NCBI RefSeq assembly: GCF_900105865.1
Contig: NZ_LT629804.1
Location: forward strand, 124,001-188,000
From: Arcanobacterium phocae
GTDB lineage: Bacteria > Actinomycetota > Actinomycetes > Actinomycetales > Actinomycetaceae
Reading direction: 5' to 3'
DNA length: 64,000 nt
Part shown: piece after piece, positions 52,932-61,419 of the stretch
How the letters are laid out: every line of letters starts with the position of its first letter
Position numbering within the stretch: position 1 is the first letter of the stretch
Position numbers and translations under genes: made by a program
The notes under the pieces: generated by a model
Seen by the model: the letters and a program-made list of their open reading frames with translations, nothing else
What the model was told of the DNA's origin: nothing
Database searches by the model: none

Positions 52932-53363
52932 GTGGCTCGAATACTCATAGTTTTAACAGCGTTAGCACTTCACATCTACACTTTTATTGATGTGCTACGA
53001 ACCGATCGCAATAAGCTCCCGGCACGGCTCCCTAAGGCAGCGTGGGCGGTTTTAACCCTTATTGTGCCGTTAATCGGGCCTCTCTTGTGGCTATTTTTCA
53101 AGAACCAAGATTTGTTCCGCTCTGGAACTACGCTATCGTCTGATTCTTTGCGTAAGCCTTTTGGCACCGGCACTAAATCGAACGGACCAGTAGCTCCCGA
53201 CGACGATCCGGAATTTCTCGCGCGTCTTGAGGCCCGTAATCGTCGTCGTGCTTACGAGCAACAAAAACGAGCCGAAGCTGGCTTAGATCCAGAAGAAGAG
53301 TTACCAAAGGAAAGCGACGATTCCGACGACGACGGCGGACTTTACGGCAAGCACAGTGGCTGA
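52932..53363 (+). CDS. PLDc_N-type small membrane protein
   Basis: 143 residues from a GTG. Two N-terminal helices (LIVLTALALHIYTFIDVLRT and AAWAVLTLIVPLIGPLLWLFF, each read in part) match the phospholipase-D-nuclease N-terminal (PLDc_N) domain, with the conserved acidic and basic residues at the helix ends. The remaining ~75 residues are hydrophilic, Arg/Glu/Asp-rich and likely cytoplasmic; there is no PLD catalytic domain. Function is unknown. Confidence 0.75.
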   Translation: MARILIVLTALALHIYTFIDVLRTDRNKLPARLPKAAWAVLTLIVPLIGPLLWLFFKNQDLFRSGTTLSSDSLRKPFGTGTKSNGPVAPDDDPEFLARLEARNRRRAYEQQKRAEAGLDPEEELPKESDDSDDDGGLYGKHSG

Positions 53364-53375
53364 TGCCTACAAGAA

Positions 53376-54038
53376 CTATTTCTTGATCTGTGCTTTCGAC
53401 GTGCCTGGAACCATATCGGCCGCCTGATCGAGAATATCTTCGACCGGCTCCCAGTAATCCAACGAGATCAGTTGACGGCCAACGAACGTCAATGTTGTTA
53501 CGGAAGCCAACGAGCATTCGCGCTTGCGAGGATCGTGAGCCAATGGGAGTCGCTCAATGAACCGACGCATGGTCCAGATCGGGAGCTGGTGGGAGACGAT
53601 AATAGCTTCACCGCCACGTGCCTGAGTGATCGCATCTGAGATCGCGGCTGACATTCGAGCTACGATATCGGTATACGGCTCGCCCCATGATGGCTCTAGT
53701 GGATTTGCGTACCAGGACCAGAATTTCGGCGACGCCAGCTTCCACCGGTTGGAATTAACATCGAGCCCTTCGAACTTGTTGTCAGCTTCGATGACGCGCT
53801 CATCGGTCTTGATATCTAAACCAAAATGTTGTGCAGTTGGGGTACCGGTTTCAATTGCGCGTTCTAGCGGCGAAGTAATAACGGTACGAATATCATGCCC
53901 GTCAAATGCTTGGGCAAGCTTTGCAGCCATCTGGTGGCCTAGCTGAGTTAAATGATATCCAGGCTGGCGACCATACAGAACGCCTTCCGGGTTATCTACT
54001 TCTCCATGACGAACTAAGTGAACCGTTGTGATATCCAT
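53376..54038 (-). CDS. Histidine phosphatase family protein
   Basis: 220 residues from the ATG at 54038. The catalytic LVRHGEVDN motif and the second histidine in AIIVSHQLPIW match the phosphoglycerate-mutase-like superfamily; SPLERAIETGTPTA carries the conserved Arg. The substrate is unknown. On the minus strand TAAGCT ends 7 bases before the start, suggesting a leaderless message, although the marR gene ends only 26 bases upstream. It is convergent with the PLDc_N gene (12-base gap, no terminator). Confidence 0.88.
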   Translation of the reverse strand: MDITTVHLVRHGEVDNPEGVLYGRQPGYHLTQLGHQMAAKLAQAFDGHDIRTVITSPLERAIETGTPTAQHFGLDIKTDERVIEADNKFEGLDVNSNRWKLASPKFWSWYANPLEPSWGEPYTDIVARMSAAISDAITQARGGEAIIVSHQLPIWTMRRFIERLPLAHDPRKRECSLASVTTLTFVGRQLISLDYWEPVEDILDQAADMVPGTSKAQIKK

Positions 54039-54045
54039 ACGCCCT

Positions 54046-54051
54046 AGCTTA
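54046..54051 (-). promoter_or_regulatory. Candidate -10 box for the histidine phosphatase gene
   Basis: TAAGCT on the minus strand ends 7 bases before the ATG at 54038. It lies in the 26-base gap after the marR stop codon. Confidence 0.4.
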
Positions 54052-54064
54052 CTAGATCGCGGGA

Positions 54065-54541
54065 TCACTGCCCACAAACCCGCTTCTCGGTTTCTTCATC
54101 GTCAATGAGCTTGGCGAATATTTCGCCAATTGTTAGCAGTTCCTCGCGTGAGAGTTTATCGAGGAAATACCGGCGCAACGATTTAATATGTTGCGGCGTA
54201 GCCGACTCAAGCTTTTCTTGCCCTTCATCGGTGAGCCGACAAAAGATTCCACGCCGATCGTGCGGGCACTGGAAGCGCTGCACATATCCAGCTTTTTCCA
54301 GGCGCGCAACAGTGTGGGTCAGGCGTGAGCGTGAATGAACCAATCCGGTAGCCAATGATGACATTCGTGACTGCTGTTCTGGTTCTTCAGCAAGTCGCAC
54401 AAGCACCTCAAATTCATGAAGCGCTAAGCCAAAGTTTTCAAGCCCGTCATGATTTATCGCATCATGTACTGTCGCTTGGCCACGCAGGAAGTTCCGCCAT
54501 GCCTGTTGCTCTTCTTGGTCAAGCAATCGTGTTTCCGCCAT
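54065..54541 (-). CDS. MarR-family transcriptional regulator
   Basis: 158 residues. A helical dimerisation N-terminus is followed by a winged helix with SSLATGLVHSRSRLTHTVARLEKAGYVQR and the wing CPHDRRGIFCRLTDEG, the classical MarR D-x-R motif (here HDRRG). Ligand and targets are unknown. An inverted repeat upstream (54593-54620) may be its operator. TAGGGT ends 9 bases before the start with no SD. Confidence 0.88.
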   Translation of the reverse strand: MAETRLLDQEEQQAWRNFLRGQATVHDAINHDGLENFGLALHEFEVLVRLAEEPEQQSRMSSLATGLVHSRSRLTHTVARLEKAGYVQRFQCPHDRRGIFCRLTDEGQEKLESATPQHIKSLRRYFLDKLSREELLTIGEIFAKLIDDEETEKRVCGQ

Positions 54542-54592
54542 GGTATGCCTACCCTAACTGAGTGAAATAATGTTTAATCTTTAACTATCTTA

Positions 54593-54620
54593 AATGGTTT
54601 TTCTTCTGATTTCAACCATT
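54593..54620. promoter_or_regulatory. Inverted repeat upstream of the MarR gene
   Basis: AATGGTT (54593-54599) and AACCATT (54614-54620) are exact complements 14 bases apart in an A+T-rich region 50-80 bases upstream of marR. It is a possible MarR operator; no experimental basis. Confidence 0.3.
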
Positions 54621-54693
54621 GACATCTTAGTTTAACCCGAGACACGCCCTAAAGCCACCTACCACTGAAGTGCTAACGTATTAGCGCAGATAG

Positions 54694-54723
54694 AAATCGA
54701 GAGCCCGTAGGCTCTCGATTTTC
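54694..54723 (-). terminator. Terminator of the bS22 gene
   Basis: Perfect 13-bp arms (54694-54706 and 54711-54723) around a 4-base loop, directly after the bS22 stop at 54725. On the minus strand the stem ends in TTTC, with few further T residues. Confidence 0.7.
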
Positions 54724-54724
54724 A

Positions 54725-54823
54725 TCACTTCTTATTGCGACGCTGGTGACGAGTCTTGCGAAGCAGTTTGCGGTGCTTCTTCTTCGACATGCGCTTGCGA
54801 CGCTTCTTAATAACGGAACCCAC
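54725..54823 (-). CDS. Small ribosomal subunit protein bS22 (32 residues)
   Basis: The product starts [19 protein letters not shown] and ends in HQRRNKK; about half of it is Arg or Lys. This is the AURKAIP1/COX24-type peptide now recognised as bS22 in actinobacterial 30S ribosomes. The GTG start has a strong GGAGG ribosome site 7 bases upstream. The excisionase-like gene lies immediately upstream in the same direction, as in many actinobacteria, and a hairpin terminator follows. Confidence 0.88.
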   Translation of the reverse strand: MGSVIKKRRKRMSKKKHRKLLRKTRHQRRNKK

Positions 54824-54910
54824 AGGTTACCTCCGGACTTGGAACTGCCGCGGCTACGCCGCGATTACGAACAGAACAGATTCTACATGATTTTGAGCTG
54901 TGCAAACGAA

Positions 54911-55126
54911 TCAAGATCCGGATGCTTCACGGAAATCTACCGCCGCTCCTCCAGTAAGCAGTTGATCAACTGCCGATTTAGGAACGCGATACGAGTTGCC
55001 AACACGAACTGCCGGGAGCTCTCCCGAGTGGACCATACGATAGACAGTCATCCGCGAAACCCGCGTCATATCAGCAACTTCGGCCACAGTGAAGAACTGC
55101 GGTGTTGATGATGGGAGTTGAGCCAT
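54911..55126 (-). CDS. Excisionase/BldC-type HTH protein upstream of bS22
   Basis: 71 residues with one winged-helix unit: FFTVAEVADMTRVSRMTVYRMVHSGELPAVRVG in parts, then SYRVPKSAVDQLL. It belongs to the same superfamily as the protein at 19305 but is not a close copy. Such genes are regularly found before bS22 in actinobacteria and are unlikely to be phage excisionases here, as no integrase or attachment site is visible. Targets are unknown. The 282 bases before it, up to trkH, contain promoters only; I see no other gene there. Confidence 0.82.
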   Translation of the reverse strand: MAQLPSSTPQFFTVAEVADMTRVSRMTVYRMVHSGELPAVRVGNSYRVPKSAVDQLLTGGAAVDFREASGS

Positions 55127-55408
55127 CTACGTGTCCGTTCTCGTATCGGCGAGCTTGGCAAGCTCGAAGGATTCACATTATTGGTGCTTCTTCTCAATTT
55201 CGTCCGTGGTGAAAAACGCCACGTACCGAAACACTCTGTTCTTAGTCGATTGTACCTGATATTCCCTCAACCCACACCTTAAACACTCAGGTTTGTTCGC
55301 TAGATTACGGCTTCCGGTACGCCATAAACCGCTATCAATGCCACATTTACAACTCGAGCGCGATAGGCTTGAAGGGATTTAATTTTCAGTTATCAAGGAG
55401 AAAAATTC

Positions 55409-56854
55409 GTGGCGCACGGAGTTCCTCCACAGCTGCCATCATCAGGCCGTGGACGCTTTGATATCCGCATGTCGTTAGGTCCCGATTCTGATACTGGCAC
55501 TACCGGTCATTCAGTTCGTTCTTACATAAACTCCCTGGCACGGCGTTCCCCTGCTCGCCTAGCAATGCTCGTCTTTGCGGCCCTCATTCTTACTATCACC
55601 TTGCTACTGATGCTACCGTTCGCAACTCGCACCCCCGGAAGCACTTCTTTCGTCACTGCACTATTCACAGCAACGTCAGCGGTATGCGTGACCGGCCTGA
55701 CCGTCGTCGACACTGCTACTCAATGGACAGTTTTCGGAGATATCGTTCTGGCTTTAGGTATCCAGATCGGCGGATTAGGCGTCATGGTCATTGCATCTAT
55801 TTTGGCACTGGCGGTTTCCCGACACTTAGGACTGACGCAACGTATGCTCGCGGCAACGGAAACGAAAAGCCGGCTGGGCGACGTCGGAGCCTTACTGCGC
55901 GCTGTCATCGCAACATCACTGGTGGCTGAGACTGTTTTAACCCTTATCTTCTTGGCAACGTTCGTTGGCATCGATCCATCCTTTATAAGCGCACTGGGCC
56001 ACTCCTTATTTATGGCTGTATCAACGTTTAACAATGCCGGCTTCGTAGTTTTAGCCGATGGACTTGGACAATTCGTTGGCAACTGGGCCGTAAGCCTACC
56101 GATTATTTTAGGAACGATCGTTGGGGCCGTTGGCTTTCCAGTTACGTTAAACATCGCTCAACACCTGCGCCACCCACATGATTGGACGTTACATTCCAAG
56201 CTGACACTCGTCACCTACGGTTCGATACTCGGCATTTCGATTATTGTGATCGGCTTGTTGGAGTGGAACAATCCGGCAACGCTTGGCGGACTAAGCGGGT
56301 CAGATCGAATTCTGGCAACGCTATTCCACGCTACTACCCCGCGTTCGAGCGGACTGGCAACGCTCGACGTCGGGCAAATGGAACAATCAACCTGGTTTTT
56401 CATTGACGTTCTCATGTTTATCGGTGGCGGATCAGCATCAACCGGCGGCGGGATTAAGGTAACAACATTTGCCGTGCTGGTACTCGCCATTGTGGCCGAA
56501 GCACGCGGTGATCGTGACACCGAGGCGTTTGGCAAACGCATTCCACCAGACGTCGTTCGTCTTGCTATTTCTGCTACCTTTTTGGGCGCATTTTTGGTGG
56601 GAACAGCAACGCTCGCTATCCTCCAAATCACCAACTATTCGCTTTCCCAAGTGCTGTTTGAAGTTATTTCTGCATTCGCCACCTGTGGACTGTCAACTGG
56701 TATCACACCTACTCTCCCCGAATCCGCGCAAATTATTCTTATCGTGCTGATGTATCTGGGACGCGTGGGAACGATGACCTTAGCCGCTGCACTTGCGTTG
56801 CGCAATCGTCGTCGGGTTATCCGGCTCCCAGAAGAACGCCCGGTTATCGGCTAA
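55409..56854 (+). CDS. TrkH/KtrB-type potassium transporter membrane subunit
   Basis: 481 residues from a GTG with AAGGAG 9 bases upstream. About 40 hydrophilic residues precede ten or more membrane helices. Four selectivity-filter-like turns are visible, e.g. TSAVCVTGLTVVDT, STFNNAGFVVL, TPRSSGLATLD and FATCGLSTGI, in the M1-P-M2 pattern of the family. It takes up potassium together with the regulatory subunit encoded 35 bases downstream. Confidence 0.92.
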   Translation: MAHGVPPQLPSSGRGRFDIRMSLGPDSDTGTTGHSVRSYINSLARRSPARLAMLVFAALILTITLLLMLPFATRTPGSTSFVTALFTATSAVCVTGLTVVDTATQWTVFGDIVLALGIQIGGLGVMVIASILALAVSRHLGLTQRMLAATETKSRLGDVGALLRAVIATSLVAETVLTLIFLATFVGIDPSFISALGHSLFMAVSTFNNAGFVVLADGLGQFVGNWAVSLPIILGTIVGAVGFPVTLNIAQHLRHPHDWTLHSKLTLVTYGSILGISIIVIGLLEWNNPATLGGLSGSDRILATLFHATTPRSSGLATLDVGQMEQSTWFFIDVLMFIGGGSASTGGGIKVTTFAVLVLAIVAEARGDRDTEAFGKRIPPDVVRLAISATFLGAFLVGTATLAILQITNYSLSQVLFEVISAFATCGLSTGITPTLPESAQIILIVLMYLGRVGTMTLAAALALRNRRRVIRLPEERPVIG

Positions 56855-56889
56855 CCTAGAATTGTCGGTATTCCAGAGAAAGAAGAGAT

Positions 56890-57558
56890 ATGGCTCGAGT
56901 TTCTAACGAAAGTCCAGATGCGGTTTTGGTGATTGGGCTGGGACGTTTTGGTTCAGCTATTGCAGTAACGTTAGATAAATTAGGCCGCGACGTGTTGGCG
57001 GTAGAGTCTGATCCGGATTTAGCCCAGCAGTGGTCGCATCGTTTCCGCGTGGTTGAAGCAGATGCTCGATCGGCTGAAGCGCTGCATCAGTTAGGCGCAC
57101 AGGATTTCCAGATTGCTGTTGTTGGTGTAGGTACGTCGCTCGAAGCCAGCGTGTTAATCACCGCAAATTTGGTTGACATGGGGATGCGGGAGATCTGGGC
57201 GAAAGCGACGTCGCGCGAACACGGCACAATTTTGCGGCGTATCGGCGCCAATCATGTTGTTTATCCGGAATACGACGCCGGTCAGCGCGTAGCCCACATG
57301 GTTTCAGGAAAAATGCTTGACTATATCGAGATGGAAGACCAGTTCACCATCGTGAAGATGTTGCCACCGAAGGACATGATTGGCTTTACCCTAGAGCAAA
57401 GCCGGATTCAAGAGCGGTTTGGGGTGCGGGTGATCGGCGTGAAATCACATGGGCAACCGTTCGAATACGCAACCCCACAAACACTAGTGTCGAGCGGGGA
57501 TACGCTGATTGTTTCGGGAGAGCCGACGTTGCTAGAAACATTCGCCAACCGGCTGTAA
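56890..57558 (+). CDS. TrkA/KtrA-type regulatory subunit (RCK domains)
   Basis: 222 residues. An N-terminal Rossmann fold (VLVIGLGRFGSAIAVTL with GxGxxG) binds nucleotides and the acidic end of strand 2 (AVESDPDLAQ) follows. A C-terminal TrkA-C domain (about residues 140-222, ending in SGDTLIVSGEPTLLETF) completes it. As a cytoplasmic ring it gates the TrkH partner. An SD (AGAAGAG) precedes the ATG. Confidence 0.92.
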   Translation: MARVSNESPDAVLVIGLGRFGSAIAVTLDKLGRDVLAVESDPDLAQQWSHRFRVVEADARSAEALHQLGAQDFQIAVVGVGTSLEASVLITANLVDMGMREIWAKATSREHGTILRRIGANHVVYPEYDAGQRVAHMVSGKMLDYIEMEDQFTIVKMLPPKDMIGFTLEQSRIQERFGVRVIGVKSHGQPFEYATPQTLVSSGDTLIVSGEPTLLETFANRL

Positions 57559-57592
57559 CGCGGTGTTCTGAAAATGTGTCGGACCTGGTTGG

Positions 57593-57598
57593 TAGGGT
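57593..57598 (+). promoter_or_regulatory. Candidate -10 box for leaderless radA
   Basis: TAGGGT ends 6 bases before the ATG at 57605 and immediately before the alternative GTG at 57599, which favours the ATG. Confidence 0.4.
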
Positions 57599-57604
57599 GT
57601 GGCT

Positions 57605-58981
57605 ATGGCGAAAACTAAAGCATCTTTTGTTTGTACCGAATGTGGCTGGACTACCTCGAAATGGGTAGGCCGGTGTGGCGAATGCCAGCAGTGGGGCACA
57701 GTTGTGGAACATGGAACTGGCAGCATTGCACGCACTGTTATCCCGTTGACTCCGCATAGTCCGGCACAACCTATTACTGATGTCAGTAGCCAAGCGTCGG
57801 TTAAATCGCCTACTGGCGTTAGTGAGCTTGATCGGGTACTTGGTGGCGGCATTGTTCCCGGTGTGGTTATTTTGCTCGCTGGTGAACCAGGAGTAGGTAA
57901 GTCTACGTTATTGCTTGATGTGGCAGCGAAGGCCGCAGCAGAAGCTGCTACAGCTGGCAAGAATCCGGTGTTATACGTGACGGGAGAAGAATCTGCGTCA
58001 CAGGTTCGTTCCCGTGCAGAACGCATCGGTGCGTTGCATCCGCATCTGTTACTTACTGCAGAAGCTGATTTGGCTCGAGTACTTGGCCATGTGGAGTCTT
58101 CTCGCCCATCGTTGTTGATCGTTGATTCTGTTCAAACGATTGCTGATCCGGATGTAGAGGGCTCGGCTGGCGGAGTGGCTCAGGTTCGGGCAGTTACGGC
58201 TGCGTTAGTTAATCGCGCTAAGAGCTCAGATCTTCCAATAATTGTGGTCGGCCATGTTACTAAAGAGGGCTCGATCGCTGGCCCGCGGGTTTTGGAACAT
58301 TTGGTTGATGTGGTCTGCCAGTTCGAAGGCGATAAACATTCACGGTTGCGCATGGTGAGAGCAGTAAAGAATCGCTATGGCGCTTCCGACGAAGTGGGCT
58401 GTTTCGAGCTGATTGATTCTGGTATTCGGGGCCTTGCAGATCCGTCCGGGCTGTTTTTAAGTGCCCGTAATCTTACTGTTCCTGGCACCTGCGTCACTAT
58501 CACGCTAGAGGGACGCCGTCCGATGCCGGTAGAAGTGCAGGCACTACGGGTTCCAGCCGGTGGCCCACCGCGGCGTACCACCTCCGGCGTTGATTCTTCC
58601 CGAGTTGCCATGATGATAGCTGTTTTGCAGTCACGATTGGGCATTGCATACGATCGGTCCGATGTTTTTGTTTCCACAGTTGGTGGCGCGAAAGCCACTG
58701 AACCCAGTGTAGATATCGCTACTGCACTCGCGCTTGCTTCTGCCGCAGCAGATTTACCGCTAGCTCCTGGTGTTGTGGCGCTTGGTGAAGTGTCGCTGAC
58801 TGGAGAGTTACGCCCCGTCGTCGGCATCCAGCAACGGATCAACGAAGCTGCCCGGCTAGGATTTAATATCGCCTTGATTCCAGCCAGCGCAGATAATGTA
58901 TCCGCTCCGGGAAACCTAACAATTCGGAGAGTAGCCGACGTCAAGCAAGCAGTAAATACGGTTCTCCCAGTTTCCCAGTAG
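57605..58981 (+). CDS. radA: DNA repair protein RadA
   Basis: 458 residues from the ATG at 57605; a GTG two codons earlier is less likely because of the promoter box. An N-terminal C4 zinc finger (CTECGW...CGEC) precedes a RecA-like core with Walker A GEPGVGKST, the RadA motif KNRYGASDEVGCFEL, and a C-terminal Lon-protease-like domain. RadA promotes branch migration in recombination. It ends 2 bases before a convergent gene. Confidence 0.95.
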   Translation: MAKTKASFVCTECGWTTSKWVGRCGECQQWGTVVEHGTGSIARTVIPLTPHSPAQPITDVSSQASVKSPTGVSELDRVLGGGIVPGVVILLAGEPGVGKSTLLLDVAAKAAAEAATAGKNPVLYVTGEESASQVRSRAERIGALHPHLLLTAEADLARVLGHVESSRPSLLIVDSVQTIADPDVEGSAGGVAQVRAVTAALVNRAKSSDLPIIVVGHVTKEGSIAGPRVLEHLVDVVCQFEGDKHSRLRMVRAVKNRYGASDEVGCFELIDSGIRGLADPSGLFLSARNLTVPGTCVTITLEGRRPMPVEVQALRVPAGGPPRRTTSGVDSSRVAMMIAVLQSRLGIAYDRSDVFVSTVGGAKATEPSVDIATALALASAAADLPLAPGVVALGEVSLTGELRPVVGIQQRINEAARLGFNIALIPASADNVSAPGNLTIRRVADVKQAVNTVLPVSQ

Positions 58982-58983
58982 AG

Positions 58984-59847
58984 CTACTCAGCAGGTTTAG
59001 CTTCAGGTGGTGGCGCAGGTGCGACCAGCTCAAAGGCATATCCTTTAGCTGTTAGTTCTTCGCCAAGATAGTATACGCGGGCAATATACGTTCCTGGATT
59101 TGCAGGAGTCGTCGTTGAGCAGAGCTTGCCCGAATACATTCCATTCCAGGTAATTTTTTGGTTAGATTCAACATCTTTACTCAAGAGTAAGCGCGGGGCG
59201 GAAACACCTACGTCACACGTGGCTGAATCGAAAACTTTCAGATCACCAGTTTCAATCGTGACCTTGAAATCTTTAGGACTAGTTTCCATCACGCACGGAG
59301 CTTTACTCCGCGAATTCTTTACCTTAATCCCAATATTCACTGGCCGCCCAGAGACTGAACCCTGATGAGACAACGTGGCCGACAAATCGTCAACAGAGCA
59401 CGGCACCGGATCAAATACTCGTGCCGGGTCAGGTGGCGCAGTTTGCTCTTGAATCTTTTGTAGCGAAAAGGACACCAGCCAGATCGTAGCTGCTATCACC
59501 ACTATCGCACCCACAACACCAGCGATCCGCTTCCTTGTCCGACGGCGCCGCAGCAAAGCCTCCCGACTGGCCTGCGCTCGAGCGGCTCTCCGACGCTGAA
59601 CCGTTGGATTCACGCGCTTATTTTCCACCCTGCGCGGACGAGCTTGGACAGTTCGTGGACGTTGCTCTTGGTTACGCCTGCGCTCCGAACGCTCCATAGG
59701 CGTTCGATTAGTCGCCGACGACGGCGTTGGACGCCCGCCCTTGCGTGGAGGACGAGAACCAGGACCACGTTTAGTATTCACATATTCAACCGTAGCTGGC
59801 GATCGCCGTTGAACGAAACGTCCACGCCGATACATGTTCTGGCTCAC
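58984..59847 (-). CDS. Single-pass membrane protein with extracytoplasmic domain, unknown function
   Basis: 287 residues from a GTG. The first ~108 residues are very Arg-rich and probably disordered in the cytoplasm. One membrane helix follows (IAGVVGAIVVIAATIWLVSF), then a Cys-containing domain of about 150 residues (PCSVDDLSATLSHQG, later SATCDVGV and GKLCSTT) ending in a Pro/Ala tail. Four cysteines outside the membrane suggest two disulphides. This layout is common among actinobacterial envelope proteins of unknown role. It is divergent from the MFS gene. Confidence 0.7.
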   Translation of the reverse strand: MSQNMYRRGRFVQRRSPATVEYVNTKRGPGSRPPRKGGRPTPSSATNRTPMERSERRRNQEQRPRTVQARPRRVENKRVNPTVQRRRAARAQASREALLRRRRTRKRIAGVVGAIVVIAATIWLVSFSLQKIQEQTAPPDPARVFDPVPCSVDDLSATLSHQGSVSGRPVNIGIKVKNSRSKAPCVMETSPKDFKVTIETGDLKVFDSATCDVGVSAPRLLLSKDVESNQKITWNGMYSGKLCSTTTPANPGTYIARVYYLGEELTAKGYAFELVAPAPPPEAKPAE

Positions 59848-59913
59848 GCGATTTTGTTGCTAGCTGAATGAGTGAGAGATCGATGACGAAACGCCAACCA
59901 CGCTTCATAACCA

Positions 59914-59933
59914 TACCGAACGTTCGGTACAGT
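59914..59933 (+). promoter_or_regulatory. TetR-type operator and promoter of the MFS gene
   Basis: TACCGAACGTTCGGTA (59914-59929) is a perfect 16-bp palindrome. TACAGT (59928-59933), overlapping its edge, ends 7 bases before the MFS ATG at 59941, so the palindrome lies between the -10 and a weak -35 (TTCATA, 59904-59909). This is the classical position for repression, presumably by the TetR protein of the same operon. Confidence 0.7.
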
Positions 59934-59940
59934 TACGGTT

Positions 59941-61419
59941 ATGTTGAATGCTCGTTATGATTCTCCACTTTCTGCACATCGTAAGTGGCTTTTCTTAGCT
60001 GTACTCAGCTCCGGCTTATTCCTCGTCGGAGTCGATAACTCTGTCCTCTATACTGCGCTTCCCCGCCTACGCGAAGTATTACATGCGTCGGAACTGCAAA
60101 ATCTGTGGATCATCAATGCCTACCCACTTGTTTTAGCCGGACTCTTACTCGGCACCGGAACCCTAGGAGACAAAATCGGTCATCGACGAATGTGGATGAT
60201 CGGATTAATCATCTTTTCGTTCGCATCATTGGCAGCGGCTTTTGCTCCAGGTCCGTGGTGGCTGGTAGGAGCTCGAGCTATCCTCGGGTTTGCAGCCGCA
60301 ACACTGATGCCAGCCACACTGGCACTGATCCGCACCACCTTTTTAGATCCTCGCGAGCTGGCCACCGCCATCGGTATCTGGGCGGCCACCTCAACGCTCG
60401 GTGCAGCCACCGGCCCAGTTATCGGAGGCTTCTTGCTTGAACATTTCTGGTGGGGTTCTATCTTCTTAATCAACATTCCGGTAGCTATCGCAGCTTTTAT
60501 TGCAACGTTTGCGATAGCACCACCTAATCAAGCTAACCCAAGCAAACACTGGGATTTCATTTCGAGTGTGTACGCCATGTTCGCCATGCTTGGCATGGTC
60601 ATGTTCATCAAGGAAATCTCGGGTCAACAAAACCTGTGGGTCGTAGTTATTTCGCTAGCAACTGGCATCGTTGGCGCAGTAGCTTTCAAGCTCCGGCAAG
60701 ACAAACTCATCGAACCACTCTTGGAATTCGAAATTTTCCGATCCTGGATGTTTACCGCAGGAGTCATTTCCGCTGGTATGACACTTTTTATTTTGGGTGG
60801 ATCTGAACTGATGACAACCCAGCGTTTCCAATTAACTGCTGGATTCACTCCGCTCCAAGCTGGAATGCTAGTAGCTGTGGCGGCGCTATCGTCATTCTTC
60901 ACGTCAGCTATCGGCGGCGCAATCGTTCACATCATCGGATTCCGGACTCTTATCTCCGGTGGCTTAGTTACGTCCACCCTAGGGTTAACCGCGATGTACT
61001 TCGGTGTTTCACACACTATGTTGTGGCTAACTATTGTTGGTCTGGCATTAATGGGTGCTGGCGTAGGATTAGTTATGAGCGTTTCATCTACCGCGATTAT
61101 CGGCTCTGCACCGCGCCGCAAAGCCGGCATGGCAGCAGCGGTAGAAGAAGTCTCGTACGAAATTGGCACCGTCGTAGCTGTGGCAATAGTTGGTAGTTTG
61201 TTGCCGTTCTTCTACCGAATCAATGTGCCGGAAGAAATCAGCACATCGATTTATGATGGGTTAGCTCATCCAACGTTAGCCGATACTGCCCGCGCCGGTT
61301 ACGATGCCGCGTATCTGGATATTATTTTACTTATCATCGTCATCACGATTTTTGCCGCACTGGTTACCGCCTATGCTTTGCGTGGCAATCCAAAGGAGAC
61401 GCCTTATGCGCACGAATAA
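59941..61419 (+). CDS. MFS drug-efflux transporter, DHA2 (14-helix) type
   Basis: 492 residues with about 14 membrane helices. The loop 2-3 motif LGDKIGHRRMWMIG and the antiporter motif C region (ATSTLGAATGPVIGGFLLEH in part) place it with proton-driven multidrug pumps such as QacA/EmrB. The substrate is unknown. The gene has no SD and may be leaderless. The TetR gene starts inside its last codons (14-base overlap), so pump and regulator are co-expressed. Confidence 0.9.
   Translation: MLNARYDSPLSAHRKWLFLAVLSSGLFLVGVDNSVLYTALPRLREVLHASELQNLWIINAYPLVLAGLLLGTGTLGDKIGHRRMWMIGLIIFSFASLAAAFAPGPWWLVGARAILGFAAATLMPATLALIRTTFLDPRELATAIGIWAATSTLGAATGPVIGGFLLEHFWWGSIFLINIPVAIAAFIATFAIAPPNQANPSKHWDFISSVYAMFAMLGMVMFIKEISGQQNLWVVVISLATGIVGAVAFKLRQDKLIEPLLEFEIFRSWMFTAGVISAGMTLFILGGSELMTTQRFQLTAGFTPLQAGMLVAVAALSSFFTSAIGGAIVHIIGFRTLISGGLVTSTLGLTAMYFGVSHTMLWLTIVGLALMGAGVGLVMSVSSTAIIGSAPRRKAGMAAAVEEVSYEIGTVVAVAIVGSLLPFFYRINVPEEISTSIYDGLAHPTLADTARAGYDAAYLDIILLIIVITIFAALVTAYALRGNPKETPYAHE

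Noticed and set aside
54911..55126. Phage excisionase
   Set aside because: No integrase, attachment repeat or phage gene nearby; position before bS22 is typical of a chromosomal actinobacterial HTH gene.
58375..58944. 189-codon ORF antisense to radA
   Set aside because: Entirely within radA, which has complete motifs; antisense frame is a codon-bias shadow.
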